Origin: Antedon bifida
Lineage: Eukaryota; Echinodermata; Crinoidea; Comatulida; Antedonidae
DNA: 64,000 nt
Assembly: GCA_963402885.1 (NCBI GenBank)
Contig: OY727097.1
Location: 7,502,001 to 7,566,000 of the forward strand
Direction: 5' to 3'
Shown here: piece after piece, positions 29,954 to 40,118 of the stretch
How the letters are laid out: each line of letters starts with the position of its first letter
How positions within the stretch are numbered: position 1 is the stretch's first letter
Program-made: the position numbers and the translations under genes
Notes under the pieces: model-generated
Databases searched by the model: none
Told to the model about the DNA's origin: nothing
What the model saw: the letters and a program-made list of their open reading frames with translations, nothing else

Positions 29954-31360
29954 ATGGATATGGAATTCATAACAGTAGTTGGTATCTTTTTGTTGATTAT
30001 CTTTACAATGATAATTTATTTGTGTAAGAATGTGAATAAAGAAGTTACAAGTAAAAAGCAGATTTTTGTCAATACAACTGGTAATGTTAATAATGGAGTT
30101 ATGGATAAGACAGCAGAATTTAAAATAGTTGTTAATGACATCTTGGACCTACTTGATGAATGCTGTTCAACTGAGAATGTCAAAGACGAGAGAAATGATG
30201 ATACAGGTAATGTCAATTGTGAATTTATGAAAGATACAACTGAATTTAAAGGAATAATTGATGATATCATAAACATATTATCTTATGGTACAGAGGTCAC
30301 TTCAGAGTTTGATGATACATGCGATTTCTGTAATATTGAAGTGAAAGCAGACGACAATTGCATAACATGTGACTGTTGTAGTCAATATTTTCATGTGAAA
30401 TGTGTAAGAGATGTTTTTGAAGACAAACTATGTAATTCCAGGGTAATTTGGATTTGTTCAATGTGTGGGAATAGTAATTTTGTTGATAACATGTTGGGTG
30501 AAATAGGTATTCCCTGTCATTTCAATAGATATACGATTCTAGAACCTGATGAATCTGTCACTGCAGACTTTCCAGAATTAACGAAAAATAAAGAAAAACG
30601 TAATAATGCCAAATTAAAATGTCAACAAACAGGAAGTGAAGATTTACTTGGTAGTGATTGGATGAGGGTAAGATCAAAGAAAAGAACCGACAACAGAAAA
30701 AAAAGATGTAAAAACAGAGGAAATAAGAAAAGGAGAAAGCGGGTTATAAATGGTATAAGTATAGAACCAGGTGTAAAATATATTGGCAAAGGTGTAAAAG
30801 ATTTCTATGAAAGACGAAATAATAACAAAATGGAATGGAATATGAATACAAATACTTACAGAGAATACAACAAAGAAAATGCTAAAACGAATGTATTGGG
30901 AAATTCACAAACAATAATTGACGACAGTGGTAGGCCTACGTGTGATGTTTTGAAAAATACAAAAGTAACAAACGGAATACAACAACAATCAGGTGGTGGT
31001 TCGAAACGTCTACGAAATAACAAGGGCCGTTTTGTCAAAACTAAGAAGATTGATAACAACAAATCACAAGGTAATGTGGACCTGAATTTAAAGAATGATT
31101 GCGATACTATGGAACGGATTGGCGAAGATATTATTTTAAAGAACATGGGTAATAATGACAATTCAGAAATGAAAACTGACGAGGATTTTAAAATGAAATG
31201 TACTGTAGAAAACGACAACACAGTGACTGACGATGTGAAAGCACAAAATAATAGCAAAATGAATGAAAGAATTAGAATATTTGATAGTAATGGTACAGAT
31301 CATAAAAATCAAACATGTGCAAGTTGTGAATTTGAGGAAAGTGATGTATTGATAATGTAA
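29954..31360 (+). CDS. Helentron polyprotein N-terminal part, interrupted by the LTR element (copy 2)
   Basis: 468 codons from the conserved ATG. The last one or two codons belong to the inserted LTR, so Helentron coding ends at 31355. An N-terminal hydrophobic helix (residues about 5-24) is followed by a PHD-like finger (CDFCN, CDCCSQYFHVKC, WICSMCGN; about 122-170), then a long basic and polar linker rich in Asn, Lys and Asp. In contrast to copy 1 the frame stays open through the A run near 30697-30704 (eight A, seven in copy 1), which shows this is the older reading frame. The coding continues after the LTR element at 40092. It is not functional as it stands, because the gene is split by almost 9 kb. 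Confidence 0.85.
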   Translation: MDMEFITVVGIFLLIIFTMIIYLCKNVNKEVTSKKQIFVNTTGNVNNGVMDKTAEFKIVVNDILDLLDECCSTENVKDERNDDTGNVNCEFMKDTTEFKGIIDDIINILSYGTEVTSEFDDTCDFCNIEVKADDNCITCDCCSQYFHVKCVRDVFEDKLCNSRVIWICSMCGNSNFVDNMLGEIGIPCHFNRYTILEPDESVTADFPELTKNKEKRNNAKLKCQQTGSEDLLGSDWMRVRSKKRTDNRKKRCKNRGNKKRRKRVINGISIEPGVKYIGKGVKDFYERRNNNKMEWNMNTNTYREYNKENAKTNVLGNSQTIIDDSGRPTCDVLKNTKVTNGIQQQSGGGSKRLRNNKGRFVKTKKIDNNKSQGNVDLNLKNDCDTMERIGEDIILKNMGNNDNSEMKTDEDFKMKCTVENDNTVTDDVKAQNNSKMNERIRIFDSNGTDHKNQTCASCEFEESDVLIM

Positions 31361-31954
31361 TGTAATGATATAGGCCTACTTTTATAATTAAGAAATCAAC
31401 CTTTGTATCAGAATTCAATAAGTTCACAAACTTGACCCAGAAAGTCCAGAGGAGAGTTTGTCCAGATGTTTTAAATGACCATTAGTTTATAATAAGAATC
31501 CCTAAAGAAAACACTTAGTTTAACATTTGACCTATCCCATCGTTAAACCAGGAGAGATTGACACTATTTAAGTACAGATTTGACAGTGTCATCCATCATT
31601 GAAATACCTTATTATACCGTTAATCACTCCCACTTAAACACCCCTGGATCAACTTAGAACCAATCGTTACCCTCACAGATTACGTAGTGACATATGTAAA
31701 TGAACCGAAGCCAATATACTCCCAAGTTTCAGAAGAGCCCAGACACACTTCACAGCCACTTCTTCAGAAGAACACCTTACAGCCACTTTACAGAGCGCAC
31801 ACCTTACAGCCAGCATCACTAATCCTCTGTTCCTTAGTCAGTTAGTTATTCAGTTATTGTATCAAGTATATTCTGAATAAATAATATATGTTACGACAGC
31901 AAAGCGAGTAAAGAGTCTTCCTTACAAAGTACCTCATAACAACATTATATTACA
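31356..31954 (+). repeat. 5' LTR
   Basis: 599 bp, TG...CA termini within TGTAAT...ATTACA. It contains a TATTTAAG box-like motif near 31567 and a polyadenylation-like GAATAAATAA near 31875. A possible primer-binding site begins TGGTGGAAGACCC directly after it; I cannot assign the tRNA. Confidence 0.92.
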
Positions 31955-32703
31955 TGGTGGAAGACCCAAATTAAGGAACAGAGCGAGGAAACCAAAATTT
32001 ACAAGAAAATTAACATAAAGACAAGAAGCAGAAAATAGAAGCAAGAGATAATTTCTTGAAACAGAACAAGAGACGAAGACGAAGAAAACCAGCCACCAGT
32101 CAGATAATTGTTTGATAGGAGAAAACCGAAAATTACACGAAGACAAGCTAAAATTTATATTTTAATCAGACAAGCAGAATTTTTTTTTCAAGACATCATT
32201 TTAACTGGATCAAGAGAAGCAGAATTTTTTTTTTTTTTTTCAAGACAGCATTTTAACTGGATCAAGAAAAGCAGAATTTTAAATATCGTATAACCATTGG
32301 ATGAAGACAAAGAAGATAATCGAGGAAGACACAAGAAGAATCAAGACGGAAAACAGAAGCAAGCGGACAAGAACGTTTCGTTTGGACACTTTCAAGATTT
32401 TTTTAACATTTACCTTTTTTTAATTTTGAACTTCGAGCATTTGAACATTGATGAACACCTTTCGCATTTTTTTTAGTTCGTTGTTTGAAAATTTGAACAT
32501 TGATGAGCACTTTTAACATTTCTTTAATTCGTTGTTTGAACATTGTTGAACACTTTTTTGCATTCGTTTTAATTGGATCCGAAGCATTGGGGTAAGTCAA
32601 AGCCATTTTGATTTTTTGATTTGTAACCTTGATTGAGGAGTGCGAGTTTACATATATATACACTAAATTGTTTTTGAAATTTTGATTAATAAAATTATAA
32701 AGT
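31955..32703 (+). other. Untranslated leader of the LTR retrotransposon
   Basis: It starts with the primer-binding-site candidate. Two short tandem duplications are visible: a block with TTTTAACTGGATCAAGA-type sequence at about 32180-32282, and a block with TTTGAACATTGATGA at about 32438-32560. No protein domain is encoded. Confidence 0.6.
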
Positions 32704-33657
32704 ATGGTTGACGTTGATAACGAAGTAATTGTAAATGAGCCCGCCCATCCTCATCCCGTGCCCCATTTAAGACAAACGGATTTTCTGCCCAAAAGATACG
32801 ATGGTTCCATCACCGATCACGATCAATGTAGTGCACACTACTTATCATTCACCGATTACCTTGAAGCCCACACTTTAGAAAACCCTGCGAATAATGCCCA
32901 ATTACTTAATGTTATAAGTATATTCAAACGTAGCCTTCAAGGCCAAGCTAGACTGTGGATAGAAGGAAAGCAGTTCGATTCCCTAGAATCCTTAAAAACC
33001 CAATTCATTAACAGGTTCAGTAAGAACAAATCAATCTATGCTCACATAAGAGAATACGATACTATTACTTACAATACCGGCGACAACGCCGAAAAACACT
33101 TAACCAAAATCAAACAAGCCGCAGACAGAATTGGTTACGCTGACCAGCAGATCAAAAATAAATTTATTTCGACCCTTCCACCAAAATGCAGAGCAGCAGT
33201 TGCCATGTCCACCCCAATCGATGCCACTATTGATAATATCGTAAATAGCGCACAAAACTACTTTGACCTTTCCGTCGATGATCCCACACGGGAAGTTTCA
33301 TTCAACATCAAAAAGGAAACAGATAATAGTCTCGAATCGCTCCAACATGAGATAAATTCTCTCAAGTTAGATATGGCCACAACAAAACGATCACTTAATG
33401 ATGATACTCGACGCTCACGTTCCCCCACCCGAAATTATGTCCCAAGACGAAACCGAAGCCCAAGTCCCTATAAACCCCGATTCCAGACCCCAAGATATAC
33501 TAATAGACAACCTCCCCCAACCTGTTATTACTGCGGGAAATCAGGCCACATAGCAAGGCACTGCCGACAACAACACCATTCTTACGGAAATTATCCCCCG
33601 CCATACCCATACCAACAGTCAAACAATTATTACCCTAGCCACCAGCAGGATTTTTAA
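32704..33657 (+). CDS. gag: Gag protein of the LTR retrotransposon
   Basis: 317 codons with ATG at 32704. The first two-thirds resemble the capsid region of Ty3/gypsy Gag proteins (RQTDFLPKRYDGS, LQGQARLWIEG, LKTQFINRFS). A basic Arg/Pro/Ser-rich stretch (about 225-270) leads to a single CCHC zinc knuckle, CYYCGKSGHIARHC (about 273-286), followed by a Tyr/Pro/Gln-rich tail. Gag forms the virus-like particle and binds RNA. The pol frame lies downstream in another phase, and in this family it is usually reached by programmed frameshifting. Confidence 0.9.
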   Translation: MVDVDNEVIVNEPAHPHPVPHLRQTDFLPKRYDGSITDHDQCSAHYLSFTDYLEAHTLENPANNAQLLNVISIFKRSLQGQARLWIEGKQFDSLESLKTQFINRFSKNKSIYAHIREYDTITYNTGDNAEKHLTKIKQAADRIGYADQQIKNKFISTLPPKCRAAVAMSTPIDATIDNIVNSAQNYFDLSVDDPTREVSFNIKKETDNSLESLQHEINSLKLDMATTKRSLNDDTRRSRSPTRNYVPRRNRSPSPYKPRFQTPRYTNRQPPPTCYYCGKSGHIARHCRQQHHSYGNYPPPYPYQQSNNYYPSHQQDF

Positions 33658-33749
33658 AAAGGGGACTAGATGCCGCCTATAATCTGGCCCCCCATGCTAA
33701 AGACAACAATTTAAAGGCAAAATACTTAGGAAATTCAGATAAGATTGAC

Positions 33750-36700
33750 TTGTTACTTAACGACAGAAATTACGTTAAAGGAAATTTACCAGATGGTAGA
33801 AATGTTTTAACTTTATTTGACAGTGGTTCAACTAGAACTATAATCTCACAATCTTACGTTAATTCCTCACGTTATTTATCGCGTCTAAAGCCAGTTAAAG
33901 TAAACACAACTAAATTTCGATTAGGTAACGGTGACTTCTTATATGCCAACCACTTAGTGCAATTTGAATTATTTATCCAAGGACACAAATTTAAAATTTC
34001 AGCATTAATCGTTAAAAATTTGACAGGTATTGACCTGATACTTGGAACCGAAACATTGTCTGAACTCGACGGTACTTTAAATTTTAAAGAAAATACATTT
34101 CGCATTAGACCAAAGATTTTTAGCTTTCGTCCAGTACACAAGATTTTTCTTAAACCCGGTGATACTAAAACAGTTAAATTAAAAGGAAGGGTTCCCGCCT
34201 TCGTACGCAATTCCGATGTTGTTCTACATGCAACTACCCATATTTCAAAACTTTGTCCATCAGATATGTTAGTAAAATTACATAGAGGAGAAACCAACAT
34301 TGATATCACTAACAACACAAACAGAAACGTATCTCTTAATACACATCAACCTATCGCGAGCCTTCATTTAACCAACCTTGTAACAGTTACTAACGACCTA
34401 CCAATTGATAGAATAAGGTTAACCAATGACAACGCAAACAAGTACCCACATTTAGAACGTACAGACCCATTGCTATCTTTAACAGAGGAAGAAATAATCA
34501 GAAAACAAGTTGATTTAACAGACAGCGTTTTAACAAATAGAGAAAAAGAGGATTTGTATAAAACATTACAACAAAACAGAAACGCATTTTCACTATATGG
34601 TGAACTATCTAGCTGCCCAAACTTCAAAGCTGACATACACCTCTCTAATGATGAACCATTTTTTATTCGACCATACTTCGCGACAGACAAAGACAAACAT
34701 GTTATTGAGGCCGAATTGAACAAATTAGTCAAACTAGGAATCTTAGCAGTAGGACACCAATCGTATACTTCCCCTGTCCTTCTTGTTTCAAAGAAAAATT
34801 CAAAGGATAAAAGAGTTGTCACAGACTTCCGCTATCTAAATTCCAGGATAAAACGTATTAATCACCCATTCCCCTTATTAGCCGAAACTTTGAAAACAAT
34901 AGGTAACGCTAATGCACAGATTCTTAGCGTAATTGACTTGAAATCAGCGTTTCACTGTGTACCATTAGCCGAACATGCCCAACAATATACAGGTATAGCT
35001 TCATATCATGGTGGAAAGCATTATTACTATAAGAGATTAGCACAAGGATTGAACGTTTCGCCAGGTATATTTCAAGCAAAGATTGACGAAATTTTAAATG
35101 AAATCCCAAATTCTAGAGAATTCTGTATCGCCCATCATGATGATATTATTTTATTTAGCCAAGACAAATTTGCTCATAAACAGCACCTTGTTTCCGTTTT
35201 ACAAGCCCTACAATCAAATGGTTTTAGAATTTGTCCAAAGAAATGTAAGTTATTTAAGAATAAAGTGCAATATATGGGACACACCATCCTGATTAATTCT
35301 TCAGGACACGCATGTATCACACCATTAGGCGACAGGTGTGCAGCTATCCGAAATTTGCCAGTCCCACGAACCCATAAAGAAACTAAACGATTTATTGGTG
35401 CAGTAAATTATGTATCCCATTTTTTCCCTCAAATACAATCAATTTTACGTCCGTTACATACACTCGCAAGTAAACGCCGAAAATTTGTTTGGTCTACTGA
35501 ACACCAGAAAGCATTTGACGAAATTAAACAATTAATGGTTAAACCACCTACTCTTCAAATGCCTAGAAAAGAAGGTAGATTTACGCTATATAGCGACACT
35601 TCAAGAACCGCAACAGGTTCATATTTAACACAAACAGTAAACGGCAAAGAACACATAATAGGTTATTATTCCAAAATCTTACCACAAGCCTGTCAACGAT
35701 ATAGCGTCACAGAATTAGAGTTATTCGGACTTTACATTAATGTTTCAGCATTTCGACACTTACTAAAGGGTTGCGAATTTGATGCATTCGTAGACCACTC
35801 AGCAATTGTACAAATTTGGAATTCAAAAGATCAGCCATGTACACCCCGTTTACAGAAACTAATACTACGATTGTCCGGATACATTTTCCAAATTGGTTAT
35901 AAGAAAGGAACTGAATTAGTCTTAGCAGATTTTCTCTCTCGAGCCCCTCGTGATGACGATTCCGAAATTGATCAAGTTATACCCATTGCATTTAATATTA
36001 CAGAGACTGGATCTCTTAACCCGACTACAAACACATCTACTAGTAGCAGACCAGTAACAAGGTCTTACGCTAAGAAAATGGGAATAAATATACCTGACCT
36101 ACATAAATCCAAACCAGTACAAACGCCTGTCATTAATCAAAATCCAGTGACAACAAACACGCGACCTACACCTCAACCTACCGCTACACCACAGATAATC
36201 ACGAGACAACAAACAAACGCAAATCGATCAACACCTACCGTAACGCCACCCCCAATACGTAATGTAAACATTCGACAACCTCCAGAGGAAAGACTAGTAG
36301 ACAAAAATAATAAGCAAAGCAAAGATACTACACATCGAAATGTACCAGTTGAATTGTATACATCGCCCAAACCACTAGTACCCAACATAACTGAATTTAA
36401 ATCAGCACACATCCCAAAACAACAAGACTTAGATAGATTAATGGATGTTATTCAAAGAAAGATAATTAGAGATTATAACCTCCCAGTAGATGTTAAACAA
36501 TTACGTGTTGAACAAGAAACTTCACCATTTTTTAAGCCAGTTTACGATTATTTAGCTCATGATATCCTTCCAGCTGATAAGAAAGCAGCTCGTGCAGTTC
36601 AGAATAAGTCAGAGCAGTACATATTGTGCAACGGTTTACTATTCCGTTTATTTTTCCAAGATAAAGGTGGAGAATTTGTATTGCAATTAGCTGTTCCTGA

Positions 36701-38351
36701 AAACTTAGCCGAGACTATCATTTCTCAGTATCACGACAATTTGTTAAGTAGCCACCAAGGTACGATGCGTACTTACCTCACTATTAGGAAATTATTTTAC
36801 ATGCCCCTTATGTTCGAGAAAGTCAACAATTATACTCAAGCGTGTCTTAGATGTCAACAATTTCGTCCCAAAACCGATAAATTACGTCCTTTACACGATC
36901 GAGTACCAGCAACTTACCGTCCCTTTCATACACTCAGTCTAGATTTCAAGAGTATGCCAACATCACCTTCAGGTTTTAAACATATTATGGTAGTATGTGA
37001 TGAAATTACTAGATTTTTGATTTGTGTACCTTTGAAATCCATTGATGCCGAAACAATTTGTGAAGCACTAATTCAAAAGGTAATCAGTATTTTTGGACCC
37101 CCATCTCGTCTTATTTCAGATGCAGCAACCTCCCTTACAGGAAAATTATTAACACTCTTATGTAACACCCTTAACATTGATAGGAAAATCATCAGCGTCC
37201 ATAATCACGGTAGTTTACAAGTTGAACGTCATATCCGCACCGTATCGGACCTGTTAAAGGTCAACCTTAACCAATTCGGAACAGATTGGGTTAGATTTGT
37301 ATCAACAACATGTTATGCTTATAACTCGTTTTCATCCCCACATCTAGGAAACCACTCCCCTTACGAATTAGTTTTTGGCCGCCAACCTCCAAGTTTGACC
37401 TCATTAGCATTTAACCCCGTTTCAGGATTGTCTCATTCCTATGAAGAATACTTTGAACACCTCAAGAAGAAATTTCAAAACATTTCACAGACAATGCTAC
37501 AATTACAGCGAACACAACAAAACGTCCAAAACTCGAAAATTTCACAACGCTTAGAGAAAAGTCCAATTTACTCAGTAGGACAACTCGTATATTTATACAA
37601 GCCAACATCATCATCACTAACGGCAAATTCAAAGAAAATCGCCGCAGAATGGGTCGGACCATTAGTAATTCATGAAGTACTAGACAGAACACACTACATC
37701 CTAGCAACGATTAAAGGAGAAATACTTCGCGACGTATTCAATTATAACAGACTGAAACCTTGTTTTATGAGAACACCGAAAGAACGCAAAAATTTTACAC
37801 ATCTCCAAAAACTTAAGCAATTGTTGAATGAACCCACTGATAATAACGAGAAAATTCAGAATACCATTAATGTAGTAAATGACGAAACCAATTTTGAATT
37901 TGTCGACGAACATGATAGGACACCCACCCAATTGCAAACAGATACCTTTACACACCCAACTAAAGTAGAACCCCTTAACTTGCAACCTTACATTGACTGT
38001 GTAGAGAATAACATGGGATTAGCAGCCCCATTCCAAATGAAAGAAGAACAAATTAAGGAACAAACTAATTTAATTATGACAGCACCTAATGATTCAAATA
38101 TGACATTAAACCGAGGTAGATTTAAAGCAGGACATTTCCAAGTTTTAGTTTCGTATTCTAAACCGACTTCAGCCAAATGTAACACCGATAAAACAAAACA
38201 CGAATCTAATGTTCGAAAATTTTGGTGGAATATCGACAGATATAACGATACAGATAAATTGATTAAAGAGATTATTAATGATAAACAGATACCGATAAGT
38301 GGATCGCCAAAACGATTCATAAAACGTTTGTATAATGCAACAAGTTACTGA
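33750..38351 (+). CDS. pol: Pol polyprotein of the LTR retrotransposon
   Basis: A long open frame whose listed left end is not a normal start codon, as expected if it is made as an extension of Gag. In order: an aspartic protease motif LFDSGSTRTII (about residues 27-37), reverse transcriptase (VIDLKSAFHCVPL, about 393-405; HHDDIILFS, about 465-473), RNase H (YSDTSRTATGSYL, about 615), an integrase zinc-binding region (HQGTMRT ... CLRCQQF, about 1003-1035) and an integrase core beginning LSLDFKSMP (about 1062). Roughly the last 250 residues have no domain I recognise, and no chromodomain is seen. The domain order places it in Ty3/gypsy; the clade is not assigned. Confidence 0.92.
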   Translation: MLLNDRNYVKGNLPDGRNVLTLFDSGSTRTIISQSYVNSSRYLSRLKPVKVNTTKFRLGNGDFLYANHLVQFELFIQGHKFKISALIVKNLTGIDLILGTETLSELDGTLNFKENTFRIRPKIFSFRPVHKIFLKPGDTKTVKLKGRVPAFVRNSDVVLHATTHISKLCPSDMLVKLHRGETNIDITNNTNRNVSLNTHQPIASLHLTNLVTVTNDLPIDRIRLTNDNANKYPHLERTDPLLSLTEEEIIRKQVDLTDSVLTNREKEDLYKTLQQNRNAFSLYGELSSCPNFKADIHLSNDEPFFIRPYFATDKDKHVIEAELNKLVKLGILAVGHQSYTSPVLLVSKKNSKDKRVVTDFRYLNSRIKRINHPFPLLAETLKTIGNANAQILSVIDLKSAFHCVPLAEHAQQYTGIASYHGGKHYYYKRLAQGLNVSPGIFQAKIDEILNEIPNSREFCIAHHDDIILFSQDKFAHKQHLVSVLQALQSNGFRICPKKCKLFKNKVQYMGHTILINSSGHACITPLGDRCAAIRNLPVPRTHKETKRFIGAVNYVSHFFPQIQSILRPLHTLASKRRKFVWSTEHQKAFDEIKQLMVKPPTLQMPRKEGRFTLYSDTSRTATGSYLTQTVNGKEHIIGYYSKILPQACQRYSVTELELFGLYINVSAFRHLLKGCEFDAFVDHSAIVQIWNSKDQPCTPRLQKLILRLSGYIFQIGYKKGTELVLADFLSRAPRDDDSEIDQVIPIAFNITETGSLNPTTNTSTSSRPVTRSYAKKMGINIPDLHKSKPVQTPVINQNPVTTNTRPTPQPTATPQIITRQQTNANRSTPTVTPPPIRNVNIRQPPEERLVDKNNKQSKDTTHRNVPVELYTSPKPLVPNITEFKSAHIPKQQDLDRLMDVIQRKIIRDYNLPVDVKQLRVEQETSPFFKPVYDYLAHDILPADKKAARAVQNKSEQYILCNGLLFRLFFQDKGGEFVLQLAVPENLAETIISQYHDNLLSSHQGTMRTYLTIRKLFYMPLMFEKVNNYTQACLRCQQFRPKTDKLRPLHDRVPATYRPFHTLSLDFKSMPTSPSGFKHIMVVCDEITRFLICVPLKSIDAETICEALIQKVISIFGPPSRLISDAATSLTGKLLTLLCNTLNIDRKIISVHNHGSLQVERHIRTVSDLLKVNLNQFGTDWVRFVSTTCYAYNSFSSPHLGNHSPYELVFGRQPPSLTSLAFNPVSGLSHSYEEYFEHLKKKFQNISQTMLQLQRTQQNVQNSKISQRLEKSPIYSVGQLVYLYKPTSSSLTANSKKIAAEWVGPLVIHEVLDRTHYILATIKGEILRDVFNYNRLKPCFMRTPKERKNFTHLQKLKQLLNEPTDNNEKIQNTINVVNDETNFEFVDEHDRTPTQLQTDTFTHPTKVEPLNLQPYIDCVENNMGLAAPFQMKEEQIKEQTNLIMTAPNDSNMTLNRGRFKAGHFQVLVSYSKPTSAKCNTDKTKHESNVRKFWWNIDRYNDTDKLIKEIINDKQIPISGSPKRFIKRLYNATSY

Positions 38352-39492
38352 TTTAATTTTTTGCGAGAATTTTTTTAAATTACGACATTTGCTAAATTAA
38401 TGATAGCATAGTCTACGTATTTGATTTGATTTGTTTAATAACGATGTGATTTCAGTTAAAAGGAGAATTGAAATTATGATTAAGTATTGATTTTGTAACG
38501 AGTTTGATAATGATTAATTTTGAATTTTGATGATCGATATATTGAGATATTGAAAAGAACGACAATCATTTTGTAACAAATATTTTGTTTAACCTTTGAG
38601 TCGTTAATCTCAAGCATTAATTAATTAATTGATATACAAGAACAGGAGATTTTCTTAGTACTTTAATAGTATGTTTTACATTAAGTACAAAAGTCGAATT
38701 TGTCGACCGATTGAAATCGTAATTACCTGTGAATATAAATGCTTAAATCGATAAATTTGTGATAAAGTTGTGATGATAACGATATATTGTGGATAAGTTT
38801 GTGTCAACGGGACACACATTTGTTTCTTTTAAAGTTTTAAGTGATTACGTTCGATATTTTGAGTCGATTGATATTTTGATTTTAGGCTAATCAGCCACAG
38901 TTTCTTAAGTTTTATGTTTTAATTTGATTGATTATGTTTGAAGGCCATTAATTAGAATGCGATAAGTTGTCGCACGATTTGATGTATGTTAAATGTAACA
39001 TACCATTTTAAGTTTTGTATTTTTATTTTTGACCGATTTTGTTTGATTTACGCGAATACCGTTATTATAGATTAGAGTGCATAATTAACAAGAGTTGCCT
39101 TCTTGACCGATGTTCTTTAGGGAAACCCAACCGTTGTGATGTCTTTATTTCGGTAATCCGAGTGTAGCATGCCTCCAAAGCAACGGACCCACAATTATGT
39201 CGATCTTGAAGAACACTTTTATTTTTTATACATTTTTTTTTTTCCAAATTTTTATATCAATTCCGGAAATTTTATACAAAATTCAGTTTTAATTTCATTT
39301 TTTTTAAGAGAGAGAGAGAGAGTGAAAGTGATAAGGTTACACTTCAGAGTCAATGGTTTTGGCTAACTCAATTTTTGCTTATATGTATAATCATGTTTTG
39401 TTTTCTTTTATATAACTTTAATTTTGCATGCCACTATTATAACCATTTTTATATTTTAAATAGATTAAAAAAAAAAAAGGGAAACAGAGGGA
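38352..39492 (+). other. 3' non-coding region and polypurine tract of the LTR retrotransposon
   Basis: About 1.1 kb of AT-rich sequence lies between the pol stop codon and the 3' LTR, with no convincing gene. A GA microsatellite lies at about 39308-39322. The purine-only run at about 39465-39492 next to the LTR is the likely polypurine tract. Confidence 0.75.
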
Positions 39493-40091
39493 TGTAATGT
39501 AATGATATAGGCCTACTTTTATAATTAAGAAATCAACCTTTGTATCAGAATTCAATAAGTTCACAAACTTGACCCAGAAAGTCCAGAGGAGAGTTTGTCC
39601 AGATGTTTTAAATGACCATTAGTTTATAATAAGAATCCCTAAAGAAAACACTTAGTTTAACATTTGACCTATCCCATCGTTAAACCAGGAGAGATTGACA
39701 CTATTTAAGTACAGATTTGACAGTGTCATCCATCATTGAAATACCTTATTATACCGTTAATCACTCCCACTTAAACACCCCTGGATCAACTTAGAACCAA
39801 TCGTTACCCTCACAGATTACGTAGTGACATATGTAAATGAACCGAAGCCAATATACTCCCAAGTTTCAGAAGAGCCCAGACACACTTCACAGCCACTTCT
39901 TCAGAAGAACACCTTACAGCCACTTTACAGAGCGCACACCTTACAGCCAGCATCACTAATCCTCTGTTCCTTAGTCAGTTAGTTATTCAGTTATTGTATC
40001 AAGTATATTCTGAATAAATAATATATGTTACGACAGCAAAGCGAGTAAAGAGTCTTCCTTACAAAGTACCTCATAACAACATTATATTACA
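39493..40091 (+). repeat. 3' LTR
   Basis: Same length as the 5' LTR and, on reading, the same sequence. It is followed by ATAA, the right-hand target duplication, and then by Helentron coding sequence. Confidence 0.92.
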
Positions 40092-40118
40092 ATAATTGAT
40101 GACGGATGCAAAAAAGCA

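Larger units (their letters stand above)
31356..40091 (+). mobile_element. Ty3/gypsy-type LTR retrotransposon nested in Helentron copy 2
   Basis: Two LTRs of 599 bp (31356-31954 and 39493-40091) begin TGTAAT and end ATTACA. ATAA lies on both sides as target duplication, and the undisturbed site is seen in copy 1 near 6870. Between them are a gag frame with a zinc knuckle and a pol frame in the order protease, reverse transcriptase, RNase H, integrase, which defines Metaviridae (Ty3/gypsy). A purine-rich tract precedes the 3' LTR. The LTRs look identical by eye, so the insertion is very young. The element looks whole, with no obvious breaks. No envelope gene is recognised. Confidence 0.93.
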
